Positions 9,731-22,869 of a stretch of DNA of 64,000 nt are shown here, piece by piece (position 1 is the first letter of the stretch; each line of letters starts with the position of its first letter). The DNA comes from Hamiltosporidium tvaerminnensis. Its lineage: Eukaryota; Microsporidia; Dubosqiidae. Both the position numbers and the translations under genes were made by a program. The DNA is taken from assembly GCA_022605425.2 (NCBI GenBank), contig CM061253.1:485001-549000 (forward strand), given 5' to 3'. Below the pieces are notes generated by a model that was not told the DNA's origin, did no database searches, and was given only the letters and a program-made list of their open reading frames with translations.

Positions 9731-9945
9731 TACTTATTCCGTTCCTCTTTTAACTCTCTGTATCGCGGATGATCAAATGATCATTTGTTTCTTTTAATCT
9801 GTAAAATTCATGAATATAGAGGATTGGCTTATGGATCCAGCGTGGTTTATATCCCACCAAAATCTCGACAATGATTTTAAAATAATTCTAGATACTCATT
9901 GCCAATCAGATGGTTTTTAATGTGGTTATCTTGCCTCAATATTTT
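9731..9945 (-). mobile_element. Short family A' repeat fragment
   Basis: The sequence ends in 'cagatggtttttaatgtggt' and 'tatcttgcctc', the shared terminus of family A. Its interior ('cggatgatcaaatgat', 'gtggtttatatcccacc') instead matches 43488-43702, so these two copies define a variant of about 215 bp. Confidence 0.65.
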
Positions 9946-12234
9946 AAAGATAAGCTACTGTTCATTAATCTGCATTTTATTCCTTTGCAATTTATAAAAT
10001 CTAAGTTATTTTGTATTTTCGCATTCTGTAAGAAAAACTTTCTTATAATTATCTAAATCATATAGATTTAAAGTAGCTACAAAACACCAATTAAATACTG
10101 TTTTTTCAAAAAAACAAAATATTTTCGCTCAATATTTTAATAAATTGTTCAGCAGAATGTTTAAGTTTGTTTAGAATATACTTATTTATACCAAATTAGG
10201 AAATTTTTAAATTATTAAAAATTTCTGGTATAAAATCTAGTTAGTATATTCATTTTAAAGTTTTCAGATAAAATCAGCTTTTTTTATTTAATCAAACTTA
10301 AATTTTAATAGAGTCGACTAGATTTTAGTGCTATATTGTTCCTACTATAAAATCAATCAATTTATATTCGACAAGCTTTTTTACTCGTTTTTGTTGGTTC
10401 AAAGTAATTTTTTTGTAGACAGTGTTCCTGTTCTGTTTAGGCTACCTTTTTAAGGATAAAAGATTAAGGTTTTATAAATGAAACAAAGTAATTATTGTAA
10501 AGTTTGGCACTCGAGCTTCATAAACTCAAGAAGAAATCTAATCGATAATTCCTTTTTTAATGCAGAGGTCTACAAGAATTCTTTTATATTCTAAATTTTT
10601 TTCTATTCCATCAAATAAATTTTATGATTTTAATTTCGATTTTTCCTAACTGATGCTTTGTTTGTAAATTCAATTGAAAATTATGTTCACGAACCTAATA
10701 TACTATTTGAGCTTATGATGGTACTTATTACGTCATATTTTCAAAAGAAGTAATAATTCATATATTATATATTTTCAGACACATCTGTGAATTTCATAGT
10801 TTATTTTAAACAGAATTCTTATTTTAATTGCAAATTGTTTAATTTGATGGTTTTAGAGTTTTGTATGTTCACGACCCTTAAGGTGTCATTACTATAGAGA
10901 TGATTCTCTTTCGGAATTTTTATTTCTACATCATATATTTTTCTTCTGCCGAGCTTAATAAATTTTTATAGTTTGTCGGTTTATACCAAAAAAAAGATGA
11001 AAAGCTACAAAATCATCTTTAATATTGCACTTTCAAGATATTTTAAACAAAACCACACCTAAATTTTGATTTTACACAAATAAATATACTGAATCCTCGT
11101 ATTAAAATTCAAAGAAATGTTATGTAAATAGAATTATTACATTTACTTTTTTTGCGACATTTTAAGTTAAATATGCATTAATATAATTATAATTTTTAGA
11201 AAACATTTTTTTTCAAGAATTTAAATTTTAATGTTGTATTAAATTTAAAATCAAATTTGTATTTATTAAAGAAGTATTTTATACCAACCGAATTACTTAA
11301 GCTCTTCGAAAAATTTCATTCTTTGAATATTTAATTATAAGAAGTATATATGATCAGCTTATTAAATTCAAATGTGTATCTATCATATTATGCTTAATTT
11401 CAAAGGTATATAATTTATAAAAACTTACAATAAAGAGCCCATCTTATTTCTTGTTACGTCACTTTGATAAAACTCTTGCCATAATTTAGGATATTGATAT
11501 TTTGTTTCTTAACCAATCTATGTTTTCTTAAGATTATTCATGGATTTTCATGCGATTTATTATTGTATCGATCACATACTTCAACCATTGCTTATTATAA
11601 AAATAAAGTAAAATGAGCCATGCGATTCAAACAGCAATTCATAAAATTATAGACGCTCAAAATTTTTAAATCCAAGAATCGCCGGGAAGCATATTTAGCG
11701 AGAGAAACCATTTATGACCATTTTGCTGCTATATACAGCAACTTGGAAATATTTGAAAGTACAGGGCTAATATCGAGGAACATGATAATGGTAATACAGT
11801 CATAGAATCAAATTTAACTAAATACTTTGTAAAATAAAAAAAATGCCGATGTTAATGGTACCAAAACCAAAGCTGTTTCTTAAGATCTTGCTATTCTTGC
11901 AGGAGTTTTGATAAACAAAAATATAAGGAAGTCAAAATTCAGGGCGTTGTCCAAGGCTGTTATTTGGAACGTTGTTGAGCTTGTTAGTGATAATTTTTTT
12001 TGCTTTAAACGAAACAACGAAGTGTGTATTTGGAAAAGAATCTCACACAAAGTATCCAGTGTATAATCAATTATCTAAAATGGATTTTCTTCATTTATTC
12101 CATTTTATTTCTTTTCTTACTATTTTTTCACTCTATTCGACTTTTATACTATTTTACTGTTATTTGAGTAAATTATGGCTTAAATTGAATTTGAATTTTA
12201 TATTATATAATTTCAGTTGATAACACCAAGGTTA
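9946..12234. other. Gene desert with decayed DNA
   Basis: About 2.3 kb of AT-rich DNA. Around 11610-12000 the composition becomes less AT-rich and short open stretches in several frames suggest a decayed coding element (for example SKFRALSKAVIWNVVELVSD near 11930-11990), but I cannot name it. Nothing else is supported. Confidence 0.45.
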
Positions 12235-12367
12235 AAATAATATTCCCACCTTTAATCATTTACTTCACTCTCTTTAACCATCATTTTTTCTTCTTATGAA
12301 TCCAATTCTTCATTTATATTTATTTTCAGTTTCCCTAGTGGGTTTCTCTCATCTGAAATAAAATATA

Positions 12368-14117
12368 CTCCCTCTGTCCGGAAATATGGTATACATTTCA
12401 AAAAAACTGTAGATTATCGTGAATATAAAAAATAAATAGGCAACCGTCATGATATTGACATAGTAAATATTCATGACAATATAACCGAAAATATTTGACT
12501 TTAGTAATATCATTCTTAGTTAAAAAGTTACCGCTCTAAAATCAGTGTTTCTTAAGTTAAAAAAATTAGTACCGCTGCAAGACGAATATGGAAAACGTGG
12601 AAGGAAATTTGTTGAATTCAGAAAAAAGAGATTAAAAATATAAAGAGTTCCCTAAAGAACAACGTCAAGGTATTTTAGAAAAATTATTACAGCAGATGAA
12701 GGAGAATAAGTTAAATCACGGTGCCATCAACGAAGTTTCTCCTGCTTTTCAAGTCTCCCGGCTAAACTTTTGCAGAATTTGGCATGCAGCACAAACAATA
12801 CAGAAAGGGCAAGATATATGCCGATGTTTCTTCAAAAAAGAAAAAAAAATGCCGAAGAAAACCTAAAGAATATTTAAACAATTTAGCGCAAATAAAGAAT
12901 ACACCATTAAAACGTCAGGAACGCCCTGCAGTCTTTTCTTTGCAATTGTATTCCAAATAGACTTTGTTTGATATATTCAAGTCGGGAAAGTATATCAAGA
13001 GAATATCTTCTACAGTTAAACCAACTTTAACAGATAAAAATAAAATGGACAGATTGAAATTTTGCTTGTCTAAAGTAAATCTTGCTAAAAATGGATAGGT
13101 TGTTTTTGATGATTTGTACGACTACGTTCACGTTGATGAAAAGTGGTTTTATCTAACCAAAGTTAAGCGCTCTTATTAATTAATGTTAAACGAAGAAAAT
13201 CCGGAGAGAAACTGCAAAAGTAAGCGATTTATTACGAAAATAATGTTCATGGCTGCAGTAGCTCGACCACGCTATGATGCACATCGAAAGCTTTATTTTG
13301 ATGGGAAAATTGGAATATGGCCATTTGTTTATTAAGAACCAGCTAAAGAAATTCTAAAAATAGGGCTAAAGGGACAATGATAACAAAAAATGTGGAATCT
13401 TTTACAGCAGTACATTGCAAAAACATGATTATTGATAGTGTAATTCTCGCAATTAAACCTTAATTTCCGCCAGCATATAAAAAGAAAACAATTTACGTAC
13501 AACAAGACAATGAAAAACCCTATTTTTCTGATAATGATGCAGATATTGTCGCTCTTGGTTCTGCTGATCACTGGAATATTAAATTTAAGGCGCAACCGAC
13601 AAATAGCCCCGATTTAAATGTTCTTGATTTAGGTTTTTTCAACTCCATACAATCGCTGCACCACGAAGCTTCGCCACACACAATTGACGAATTAATAAAT
13701 TGTGTTTAAGATGCATTTCATCAATTAGAAGCGAATACTCTCGATAACGTTTTTACAACATTGCAAGCATGTATGGAGTCAATTATGTTAGCAGATGGAG
13801 GAAATGGCTATAAAATACCTCATTTAAGTAAAGGAAAACTTCGTCGCGAAGGTCGACTGCTAGAAAAATATGATTGTTCCAAAGAAGCATACGTTAAAGC
13901 CAAATCAAATTTCGAGTGAACTTATTAATTTTAATATATATTTTTTTAAATTTTATTTAATATTTACATTAATATTTATTAAAATGTTCGAAATAAAGGT
14001 AATATAATAAACTTTTCATGTACATTTTTTGATTTATTTTATTATTTCGCAAATGTATACGATATTTCCGGACAAAACCATCTCTAAACTGTATACCATA
14101 TTTCCGGACAGAGGGTG
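12368..14117 (+). mobile_element. Plant-type DD39D mariner-like element with intact TIRs
   Basis: The ends are CTCCCTCTGTCCGGAAATAT... and its inverse, matching over about 28 bp, with TA at both flanks (12366-12367 and 14118-14119) as expected for Tc1/mariner insertion. The CTCCCTC start is the terminus typical of plant mariner/Stowaway elements. A second, inner copy of the end sequence (direct to the right TIR) lies at about 14049-14075. The element is 1,750 bp and holds one decayed transposase gene. Confidence 0.93.
12588..13920 (+). pseudogene. DD39D mariner transposase, broken
   Basis: The remains of the cut-and-paste transposase are collinear with plant mariner proteins. First catalytic Asp: HVDEKWFYL (GAT at 13135-13137). 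Then SKRFITKIMFMAAVARPRYD and FDGKIGIWPFV. Second Asp: IYVQQDN (GAC at 13506-13508). Third Asp: NSPDLNVLDLGFF (the last D, GAT at 13626-13628), exactly 39 residues after the second, hence DD39D. The C-terminal GNGYKIPHLSKGKLRREG is also typical. Several in-frame stops (for example before TLFDIF and in RSY-stop-LML) and frameshifts (near 12815 and 13345) make it non-functional. The N-terminal HTH region (~12640-12830) is only weakly readable. Confidence 0.92.
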
Positions 14118-14237
14118 TATTTATTTTAAAAAAATATTTAACACCATCTTCCTGGTTTTTCGCTGGTTTTAAAGGAATTGCTGGTGCATGAGCATCTCGG
14201 ATTTTTTAGTAACACACTTGTAGGCTCTTTACCACCA

Positions 14238-14980
14238 GTAATCGGCATTTGATCTCGAATCAAGTACTCTTATTTTAACAAAAAAAAATTTAGACTGTAT
14301 AATTGTATAATATCGAGATTTAAATGTATAACTAAAAACTTATCGATATTTTCAGTGCTTATAGGTATGACTTATAGTATTTTGTTACTTTCTTATTTTT
14401 TATTTTCTGTTATTTTTCTTATAAATTAGAAAGTTAAAAAAATTAATTGAATATAAAATAAGAGAAGATAGAGTTGATTCAATTTGTGTCATATATACCT
14501 GCAAATATTTATTTTTATCTAAACACATAATGGCTAAATATTTGCCTGGTTATTTAATTTGCTTTTTTAAGAATTTTAGAAAGATAGAAGAGAGGCGGTA
14601 AATATGAGAATAAGTTTAATGCATGTAATTGTTCATCAGAATTTCTCTGTTAGCCTAAAATGCTATAAATTATCTTATAGTAAGTTATTACTACGACAGT
14701 AATTAGATAAAAATACGAATAAAACGATAAATTAATCACGAAAAAAAAAATCAAGTCAGGTGAAATGAAAAACACACAGGTGCAATCAAAATTAGAAAAA
14801 AATATGATTTCAGCCTTAGATATACAATAAAACATAAAAAAATGAAAGTTTATTTTAAATTCATCTATAAAAAGTAAATTGTAAAAGTATTTAATAGTTT
14901 CAAATTCTGAAATTAAAGGATGAATTTATAAGAATAAATATGAAATATTTGCTTATATTTTTATTTATAATGTAATTAAG
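14238..14980. other. Intergenic, nothing recognised
   Basis: AT-rich; no ORF with recognisable similarity. Confidence 0.5.
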
Positions 14981-16450
14981 TTGACCGCCTTTGAAAATGA
15001 CGATAATTATTTTTTAACCTGGTTTATAAAGAAATTACGATGCTTAATAGACAAGAAGAACATCGGATTCTGTTTAGGAAATTTTCTAACAAAAGTAGCA
15101 GCCTATTCTTCTTTTCCAGGGAAAAAAATAAACTGTTTTTTACTAATTTTGGATAACGGCAATGATACTTCGGAATTTAGAGTGATAAAGTTATCCCTTT
15201 GATACGTTAATGTGCAAAAAAATACAAAAATATGTTTGTTAAAAATACCATAAAAATTTTGATAAGAAATAATACATTTATAGTTCCGTCGATAATAAAA
15301 ATTAAAAAACTTAAGGAATATATTGATGAATGTGAGAAAAGAGAACTGAAAAACGGAAAATTAATGGATCTACAAAAAATAATCTCTTTTATTTTATATT
15401 CGAATATGTTTACAAAATTAAAGAATGGATTTCAAAATCAGACTGTGGCGCGTATTTTACTCAACATTTTTTAAAAAAAACATGGGTTTAAGTATCAAGC
15501 CTCTGTTTGAAGATTTAAAGGAAACAGAGCCAATGACATTTACGTTCTCAAGTATCGAAAATAAATTGATGGATAAACATATTCATCCTATGTATTTTTT
15601 ATTGTTTTTGAATTCCAAATTAGAAGTAAATGATATGCAAGAACCAGCTTTTGAAATATTCAATTCAATATCACCTATTTCGAAGTTTTTCTTGTATGAA
15701 GTAATTAGTGATGGTATTTCGGCATTTTTTTCACTATTCAGTACCAAAATACTAAGAATTCTCAAAGAATCACAGAAAAAACTTCGAAAAGGCTAATAAT
15801 TGGATTGCTGTTAAAATAATTTTCCAACGGTTTTTATTATTCGACTTTTTTCGCAACACTACGATTGGCTGTTTTAAAGTCTGTTAAAGGAATTCTAGTT
15901 CACACATGCAGCTGAAATTAAAGTATTTGAAATTTTACATGATCTTCAAAATGGTTAGAAACCTTAATCAACTGAGAAATGACGAAAGTGAGCCTCTAGA
16001 AATTTATAAAAATGAAAATAATTTGACAACTCATATAAACTTCAAGAAAGATCCACGGAATCTAATCTAGTAAATTTGGTAAAAGGTTTACCGAAAAAAA
16101 TAGTTATAAGCATTCTTAAATATTGTTCCGAGATCAAAAATATTATATTTAAAGGTGACACAAATAAAATGAATAACAAAAAAACGAATACTCGTCTAAT
16201 AAATTGTTTAAAAATACCAATGAAGCAATTTTAACCAATAAAAAAGATGTTTCTAATTTCATAAGAAAATTTATTGCATACGCGATTTTTTATAATAAAC
16301 ATGATAAAATTGAATTTATAAAAGAATGTAGTGACTCCTTTGAAGCATTCAAAGATTCGAACTGGCTTTTTTGTTTATATATGTGGAATATACTAAAGAA
16401 TACAGTGATGCTCGTGGTTAATCTTCTATACCAAAGTTTTTCTTCTTAAA
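14981..16450 (+). pseudogene. Decayed gene of an unknown protein family (paralogue of 22870-24230)
   Basis: A chain of open stretches in alternating frames (14981-15202, 15232-15474, 15425-15796, 16204-16449) reads as one broken gene of perhaps 400+ codons. Two segments align with the decayed gene at 22870-24230: 'NNTFIVPSIIKIKKLKEY' with 'YNLFIFPGLIKIKNFENM', and 'ENKLMDKHIHPMYFLLFLNS' with 'ENEMKNNFINPMHFILLLIS', followed in both by FN-rich and Lys-rich stretches in the same order. The segment around 16060-16150 reads LVKGLPKKIVISILKYCSEI. I do not recognise the family; from the second copy it probably had a signal peptide. No frame is intact. Confidence 0.6.
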
Positions 16451-16842
16451 GACTGGAAGAAAAACGGGATCTGTTTGCACCGACTTTAGGCTTTTTCTAA
16501 TATAATTTATATAAAAATTATCGGGATAAAATGGTTTTAATTTAAAGTAAAAATAATTATTTGATCTTAAAAGAAATCGCCTAATATACATTTTTTGATT
16601 TCAGCTTTATTTTCTTATTATTTCTATCTAATAATTCACTAAAATTTTATTAAACAAATATTGCATCTATTAAGCTCTTTAAACCAGATTTTAGAACCAT
16701 GTAACTTTCTACTTATGATAACTAGATAGAATGTTATCGAAAACTCGATTTTTTGAACTATATTACTAATTTTTTTTACAAATCCACCCATAACGCGTAT
16801 ACACGTCATTCCTTAGGAAGAATGATACAACTATAAATAAAC

Positions 16843-17540
<698 letters not shown>

Positions 17541-17807
17541 AAAATATATATTCAATAAATAAAAAATTTCGTTTAAAAGACGTTATAACAAGTAAAAATA
17601 GATTTCCACTATGAAAAAAGTTGTAAATAATAATTTTATTAATATGGAGGACACAAAAAATAAACTCGAAGTAGAATCTATAATTTTACGAAATAAATTA
17701 TCTTGTTATAAATATTAGAGGGAAACAATAAAATGGAATGAAGCTATACATGCTTTCTAATCAACATGTTGGTATTAATAGAATATAGAACTTTTTTAAT
17801 ATATACT

Positions 17808-18520
17808 GGTGGAGGGAGGATAACCACATAAAAAACTTTCTGCTTGGTAATGAGTGTGGGAAACTAGTGTGAGGTCATTGTTTGGATTTTTGGTGTGAAT
17901 AAACCACACTACATCTTTGGTTTTTCCCTCGGGGTTTTTATTAGGAGGAGAGGTCTAAGAAATGAAGAAACTTTTTCTACGATTTATTTGAGGTTTTTTA
18001 TGTAACTAGATGGCAGACCGCATCTGAAATTTTAGGTAAATACCATGTAAAAACATAGAAACCTAGGCTGCTCACTGGGGTCAGAAGACTTAGCGCTAGG
18101 GAAATATAAAAATTAAAACCATTAAAGCCGGGGGAGCTAAGTAGCGGGTTATACCTGTTGGTATGACATTGCCTTGTCTAGGTGGACTCATGTAAATCTC
18201 TGAAATATATCTTAGCTAGAAGTTTATTGGGTTCAGAAAGTGTAGAGTAAGTGGGAATGCTGCATAGTCTTGGGGGAGCCCAGAAGGGGCTTCGGCCTTC
18301 GATCATACTCCATGCAACTGAAATTAACGAAATCCAAGCAACTGCTTCGCCTAGTAATCAGGTTCTATACAGTCGGTAGATGAAAGGCTTTGGGATGTAG
18401 GTATCCTAAGGGATACTGATGTAGTGCTGGGGAGCGGTTAGATGTAAAACCAGAACTGGTTTAATGCAATGAAAAAAAATATAACTTATGCCACTGTTTT
18501 AAAAAGATGTGATACTTTTT
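17808..18520 (+). mobile_element. Family A repeat, well-preserved copy (~713 bp)
   Basis: Starts ggtggagggaggataaccac and ends in 'aagatgtgatactttt'. It is less AT-rich than its surroundings and includes the hairpin-like 'ggggagcccag...gggcttcggcc' around 18270-18300. Close copies lie at 45299-46020 and 46194-46905 (plus) and 54104-54830 (minus); diverged ones at 4440-6228, 24690-25372, 28195-28915 and 34370-35013. No convincing TIR, LTR (TG..CA) or poly(A) tail was found and there is no long ORF, so the class is unresolved. Confidence 0.85.
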
Positions 18521-19229
18521 AATAAAGAGTTATCAAAGAAAAAAATAAACCTATATACTTGTACTATAAGTGCTATATGTGTGTATTTTTTTGGTATTCG
18601 TAAAATTTCTAAATTGATTATGTGTTTTGAAAAAATTAAATATGCTTTTACGTGTTTTTATGATGTTGAAGATATCATTTTCAAACGCAAAATAAATTAA
18701 AAATAAAGAAACTTAAAACATCTGAAAACTCATCAAACTAAAGGTTCTAGAAAAGTTGAAATTTTTTTTTTGAGAATTTATCTTTCGCTGATTTTTAACT
18801 ATATCACCTTAAACGCATGTTTAGAATAAAAAACGAAGAATTTTCGAAAATTGACGTCATACATGGGATGCCTTGCAAATTTCACTCTATTGTAACGAGT
18901 CTTCATCTAAAAATTAACCTAAGATATGACGAACAACAGCATTCAACAATTATTTATTAACATACGGGCTCATACATTTACTGCTCATATTGAATAAGGT
19001 AGAAACAGTGAAAACGGTTTGTCTATCTCTTTTGTTTTTAAGAAAAAATAATTTTTTAAGAAATACCTAAAAAGACTTTTCAGAACTTTTATGGTGTTAC
19101 ATCGGCAGATTATATTTACCTCGATCATCAAAATAGTAAAACTGTACATTATAAAACATATTAAAGATATCGAAATATGATCGCTAAAATCAACCTTGAA
19201 ATGTAATTTTTTTTATCAGTTATACTTTT
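18521..19229. other. Intergenic, nothing recognised
   Basis: AT-rich; only a short open frame at 18509-18700 that starts inside the repeat terminus and has no similarity I recognise. Confidence 0.5.
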
Positions 19230-19239
19230 TAAACGAATC

Positions 19240-19480
19240 TGCTTGTTATTGACTTTAGATGATGAGTGTTTGAACATAATTAAGAAATATAGAAAAATTA
19301 ATAGGATAGTAGATTACAGAGAATTAAAACCTCCACCTAATAATTCAATAGTTTCGTTCAAATTTACTTTGCTTTCAAATGAATAGGCAGGTTTTCGCCA
19401 TTGATATAAACGCTCTGTAGTGTGTATTATTTAGGCGCAAATATATATAATGAGAAATAAAAAAGAAATGTTAACCTAGA
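19240..19480 (+). pseudogene. Possible reverse-transcriptase relic
   Basis: The translation around 19265-19340 gives DDECLNIIKKYRKINRIVDYREL, and the phrase R-I-V-D-Y-R-E-L resembles the block 'VDYRELN' of Ty3/gypsy-type reverse transcriptases; later stretches (FTLLSN, then a frameshifted segment) are in a plausible order. The catalytic YxDD is not visible and stops are frequent. It is a weak call; a chance match is possible. Confidence 0.3.
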
Positions 19481-22400
19481 TTCGCCTATAAACAAAACAT
19501 ACAAAGTGAAATTACATAGCCTGTCGTAATAAAGATCTTTACGGTAAGATCCTGGTGTGAAAACTCTTGATCCTAAAAAGAAAAACTTGCGCCTGTCAAT
19601 CTAAAATAGTGCCGTTGTGATTTTTGAAAGGCTCTGTTTTTGATAATTGATTTTTTTAGTCTTAAAGCAAATAGCATTGAATATTAAAGTAAACGCGATT
19701 TAAAAATTTCGTAAGTTCTATCTATCTCTACTTAGAATTTATCGTAAGTTATCAGAACTTTGCAATCCGTGCAAATATATATTTTCTATGAGACTGGCAG
19801 TTTTGTTCCAAGGATAGATCAGGCCTTTGGGTATAAACAACAACAAAAAGCATCATACATGTTTTTTCTTAATCCTTTCGGGCCTTGTTTTTTTTGTAAG
19901 ATTTTTCAAATCTTTAACTTACTTCAAACCTAGAATCTTTCTTGAATTCATTTCATAATTGCATAAGAAAAGGCTTTTACGAAGTTAAATAAATATCTAG
20001 ATTTATTACGAAAATTATTAACTTGCAACACATCACAAGCTCCTCTTTTCTGTAGCAAGTTTATGTGTTATATTACAAAAAGAAGTTACTAAGAGAAACC
20101 AATCATTAAACTAATTTTCCCACGTTTGTATAATTATATGACAGAAGTACCATAAAAGATTTGGTTTGAAGGTCGAAAAATGAGGATTGTGTTCAGATAA
20201 CTAGTAAAAAGAGTAGAGAATGTCAAATCTCAAAAAAATTATCCCTCTGTTTTTACTTTCAATAAAAATACTATGAAAATCGAACGAAAATATTATAGTC
20301 AAACACAATTATGATTTTAGAAATTATGCTTATGTCATCAAAGAATTAAATAACAATCATGTTGGTCAGATTTTGATCATTATTGATTAAAAAAGAAAAA
20401 ATATATGTTTAAGTAGACCCGAAAGAATGTGAATATTAAAAACGAATATTAATACTACAATGAAATAATTATTTAATTTTTATTTTTGTCTTTTTTATAA
20501 AGTTTCCAAGTCTCTTCTAAATATTAAATATACAGAAGTAGCAATACATAGAAAAGTTTTCTTTTTACGAATAATCATATTGTTAATTGATTTTCTGCGG
20601 TTTTTTTAAATGAAAGACAAAGATTGGGAATTATGATAGCGAATTAATTAAATTTTTTAGTTAAATTGGTAGCTAAATTTCATACAGAGCGTCAAAAGAA
20701 TGATGATAATGACTCTGAAGATACCGTTATTCTTGAAAGTATAATTATTTTTTTACGAATGAAAATAAATATTAGAAAATAGCAGTCAATAGTGAAATTT
20801 CTTAAATTAACAGAAAAAGTAGACAATCTGCATACACTCTACGAAAATGAATTTTTCACATTAAATGAATAAAAAAACATTATTTCATTAAATAATAAAC
20901 TTGAAATATCATTATTAAGCTATCATACAGGTCATTTTCAATTTAACTGCCGACTTATTTAGATACGAGTTTTACGTGAGATTTGATGACTAAAAAGTCA
21001 TATCTATAACACACTTTAGAGCGTAAATTAACTTCTTTGAATCCATTCTGATGATATCTGCACGATTATGAATTGCTTAGTGGATGTATAATTTGCAAAT
21101 TATTCGATTGGCTAAGATATTGTAAAAAAATATAAATTTTTTAAACATACGTTTTAAAGTGATAATATAGCAAACCAACCTTGCTCTGCTAAAATCTCTA
21201 TTTAATTCCAATATAGTATAGAATATAATATCACGAGACAAATATTAAGACCAAACTAGTGAATTTCTTGATTAAAATGAAAGTCTGAAACCAAATTTAA
21301 AGTTATATAATGCTAGACCTAAACGCTAGGATATTGATAATAATCAAAAGTCTTAATATCAAAAACAATTACAAAGACAAAACGTGATTTATTGCTACAT
21401 TCGAGAGAAATAGTATTCAGAGATGAATAGGAAAGATGTAACACAGTAAACATTTTAGATGTTCGGTAGAGCTCTATGCTACTGGTTCATGAAAAATACC
21501 CTGATCGGAATAAACTAGACCTTAAAATAAGGTAACTAGGGATTCAATTCTATTATATAGATATCATTTTAAGTCTTTAATGCGAATCATAAGTCATTTA
21601 ATTACAGAAAAACTTTAAATGCGTATAAAATTGTTTACACAATAACATTAATGTCAAAATTTGTTATAATAGGGCCATATATGTTATTCCAGGCGAGAGT
21701 ATAAACAAGATTGCACTCTTAATCTAAAAATTATACGAAATCATTCACTTGAAATCATTTAACCGTTTAAACAAGAAAGTAAGACCTATTTAATCAAGCG
21801 TTTCGGGTTCATTTATAAATTTTTATCGAGATAATTTTGAATGTGATAACTGAAGAGGTATTATGACAAATCCCTCTATATTGTATCTTTAAATCAACCA
21901 GATACCTGTAAAGATAGAAACTTTTATATCTGAAACAAATTGATAAAAATAATATAGAAACCAGTTCTCTTGAGAAAAGACTTGAATCCGAATCAAATAA
22001 AAGCCGAACAGAAATTTAAACGCATTGTTTAGATATCGTAAAAACCTCTAAATGTTCTCGTATCTAAATATTTATTCTGCTAATCACAATTCAGTACCGA
22101 TTATTAGTGCTAAACAGTCAAAAACATTACATTTATATTTTAGATAAACAAACCCTGATAAGAAAAACTAGAAATAGACATAAACCAAGATCTGATATAG
22201 AATATTTAAATAATATTGCTAATAAATTCGATGAGACAGAATATATTTATTCTGGAATTCAAAATACCAAAAAATATTTATTATTAATCTAAATATAAAA
22301 ATTCAGTTACGGGAATTTGAGATGATATAAATTCATTAAAAAAAACCTACAACAACAAATTTTCGTAATTCTTCATAAACATTTATAGAGGTGATACTAA

Positions 22401-22869
22401 TATTTATGAAGTTCATTTGAGAACTTTATAACATTCAAATTTATAGTAGCCTTACACGGAAACACTTTTTTTATTACGATTTTATGTGGAAAAATATAAC
22501 TATAATTTTTGTCTGTCTAAAATATATATTTTTGAAAGTATCAAATACAGAAGTTCGACTTTAGACAAAATCAAACGCAATAAGCACAAATAATGAAATA
22601 TTTTGCGAGTTTTTTCTCCATCAAAATGCCTAAAAACCAGCATCATGTTATAATTTCTAGGAAATAAAACATAATATTTTTTTTCGAAATCAAAAGTGAT
22701 TCTAATTAAAATATAAAGGAAATCAATTTTATTTTATCGGATTTTTGTTAAAAATATAGAAAATACCAAAAATATCGTTTGATTAAAATAAATTATAAAA
22801 AATAAAATTTTAAATACATTTAGCAGTTCCGAGTCTAAAACTAAAAAACGAAATTCGAAGGAAAAAAAC
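19481..22869. other. Gene desert, decayed DNA
   Basis: About 3.4 kb with no intact gene. Scattered short open stretches (notably 22107-22292, containing KTRNRHKPRSDIEYLNN) suggest old coding or retroelement debris, but none can be named. Confidence 0.45.

Larger units (their letters stand above)
12235..14237 (-). mobile_element. REL retroelement 3' fragment split by a mariner insertion
   Basis: 12235-12367 and 14118-14237 match, in order on the minus strand, the acidic-tail coding region of the retroelement copies at 1627 and 39236: 'ctctttaaccatcattttt', 'ccaattcttcatttat', then beyond the mariner 'aacaccatcttcc' and 'tgcatgagcatctcgga'. The mariner at 12368-14117 interrupts it at a TA. Confidence 0.75.

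Noticed and set aside
18360-18460. Possible hammerhead-type ribozyme core in family A ('actgatgtagtgctggggag')
   Set aside because: The conserved CUGAUGA and GAAA cores are not both present and no pairing scheme was found.
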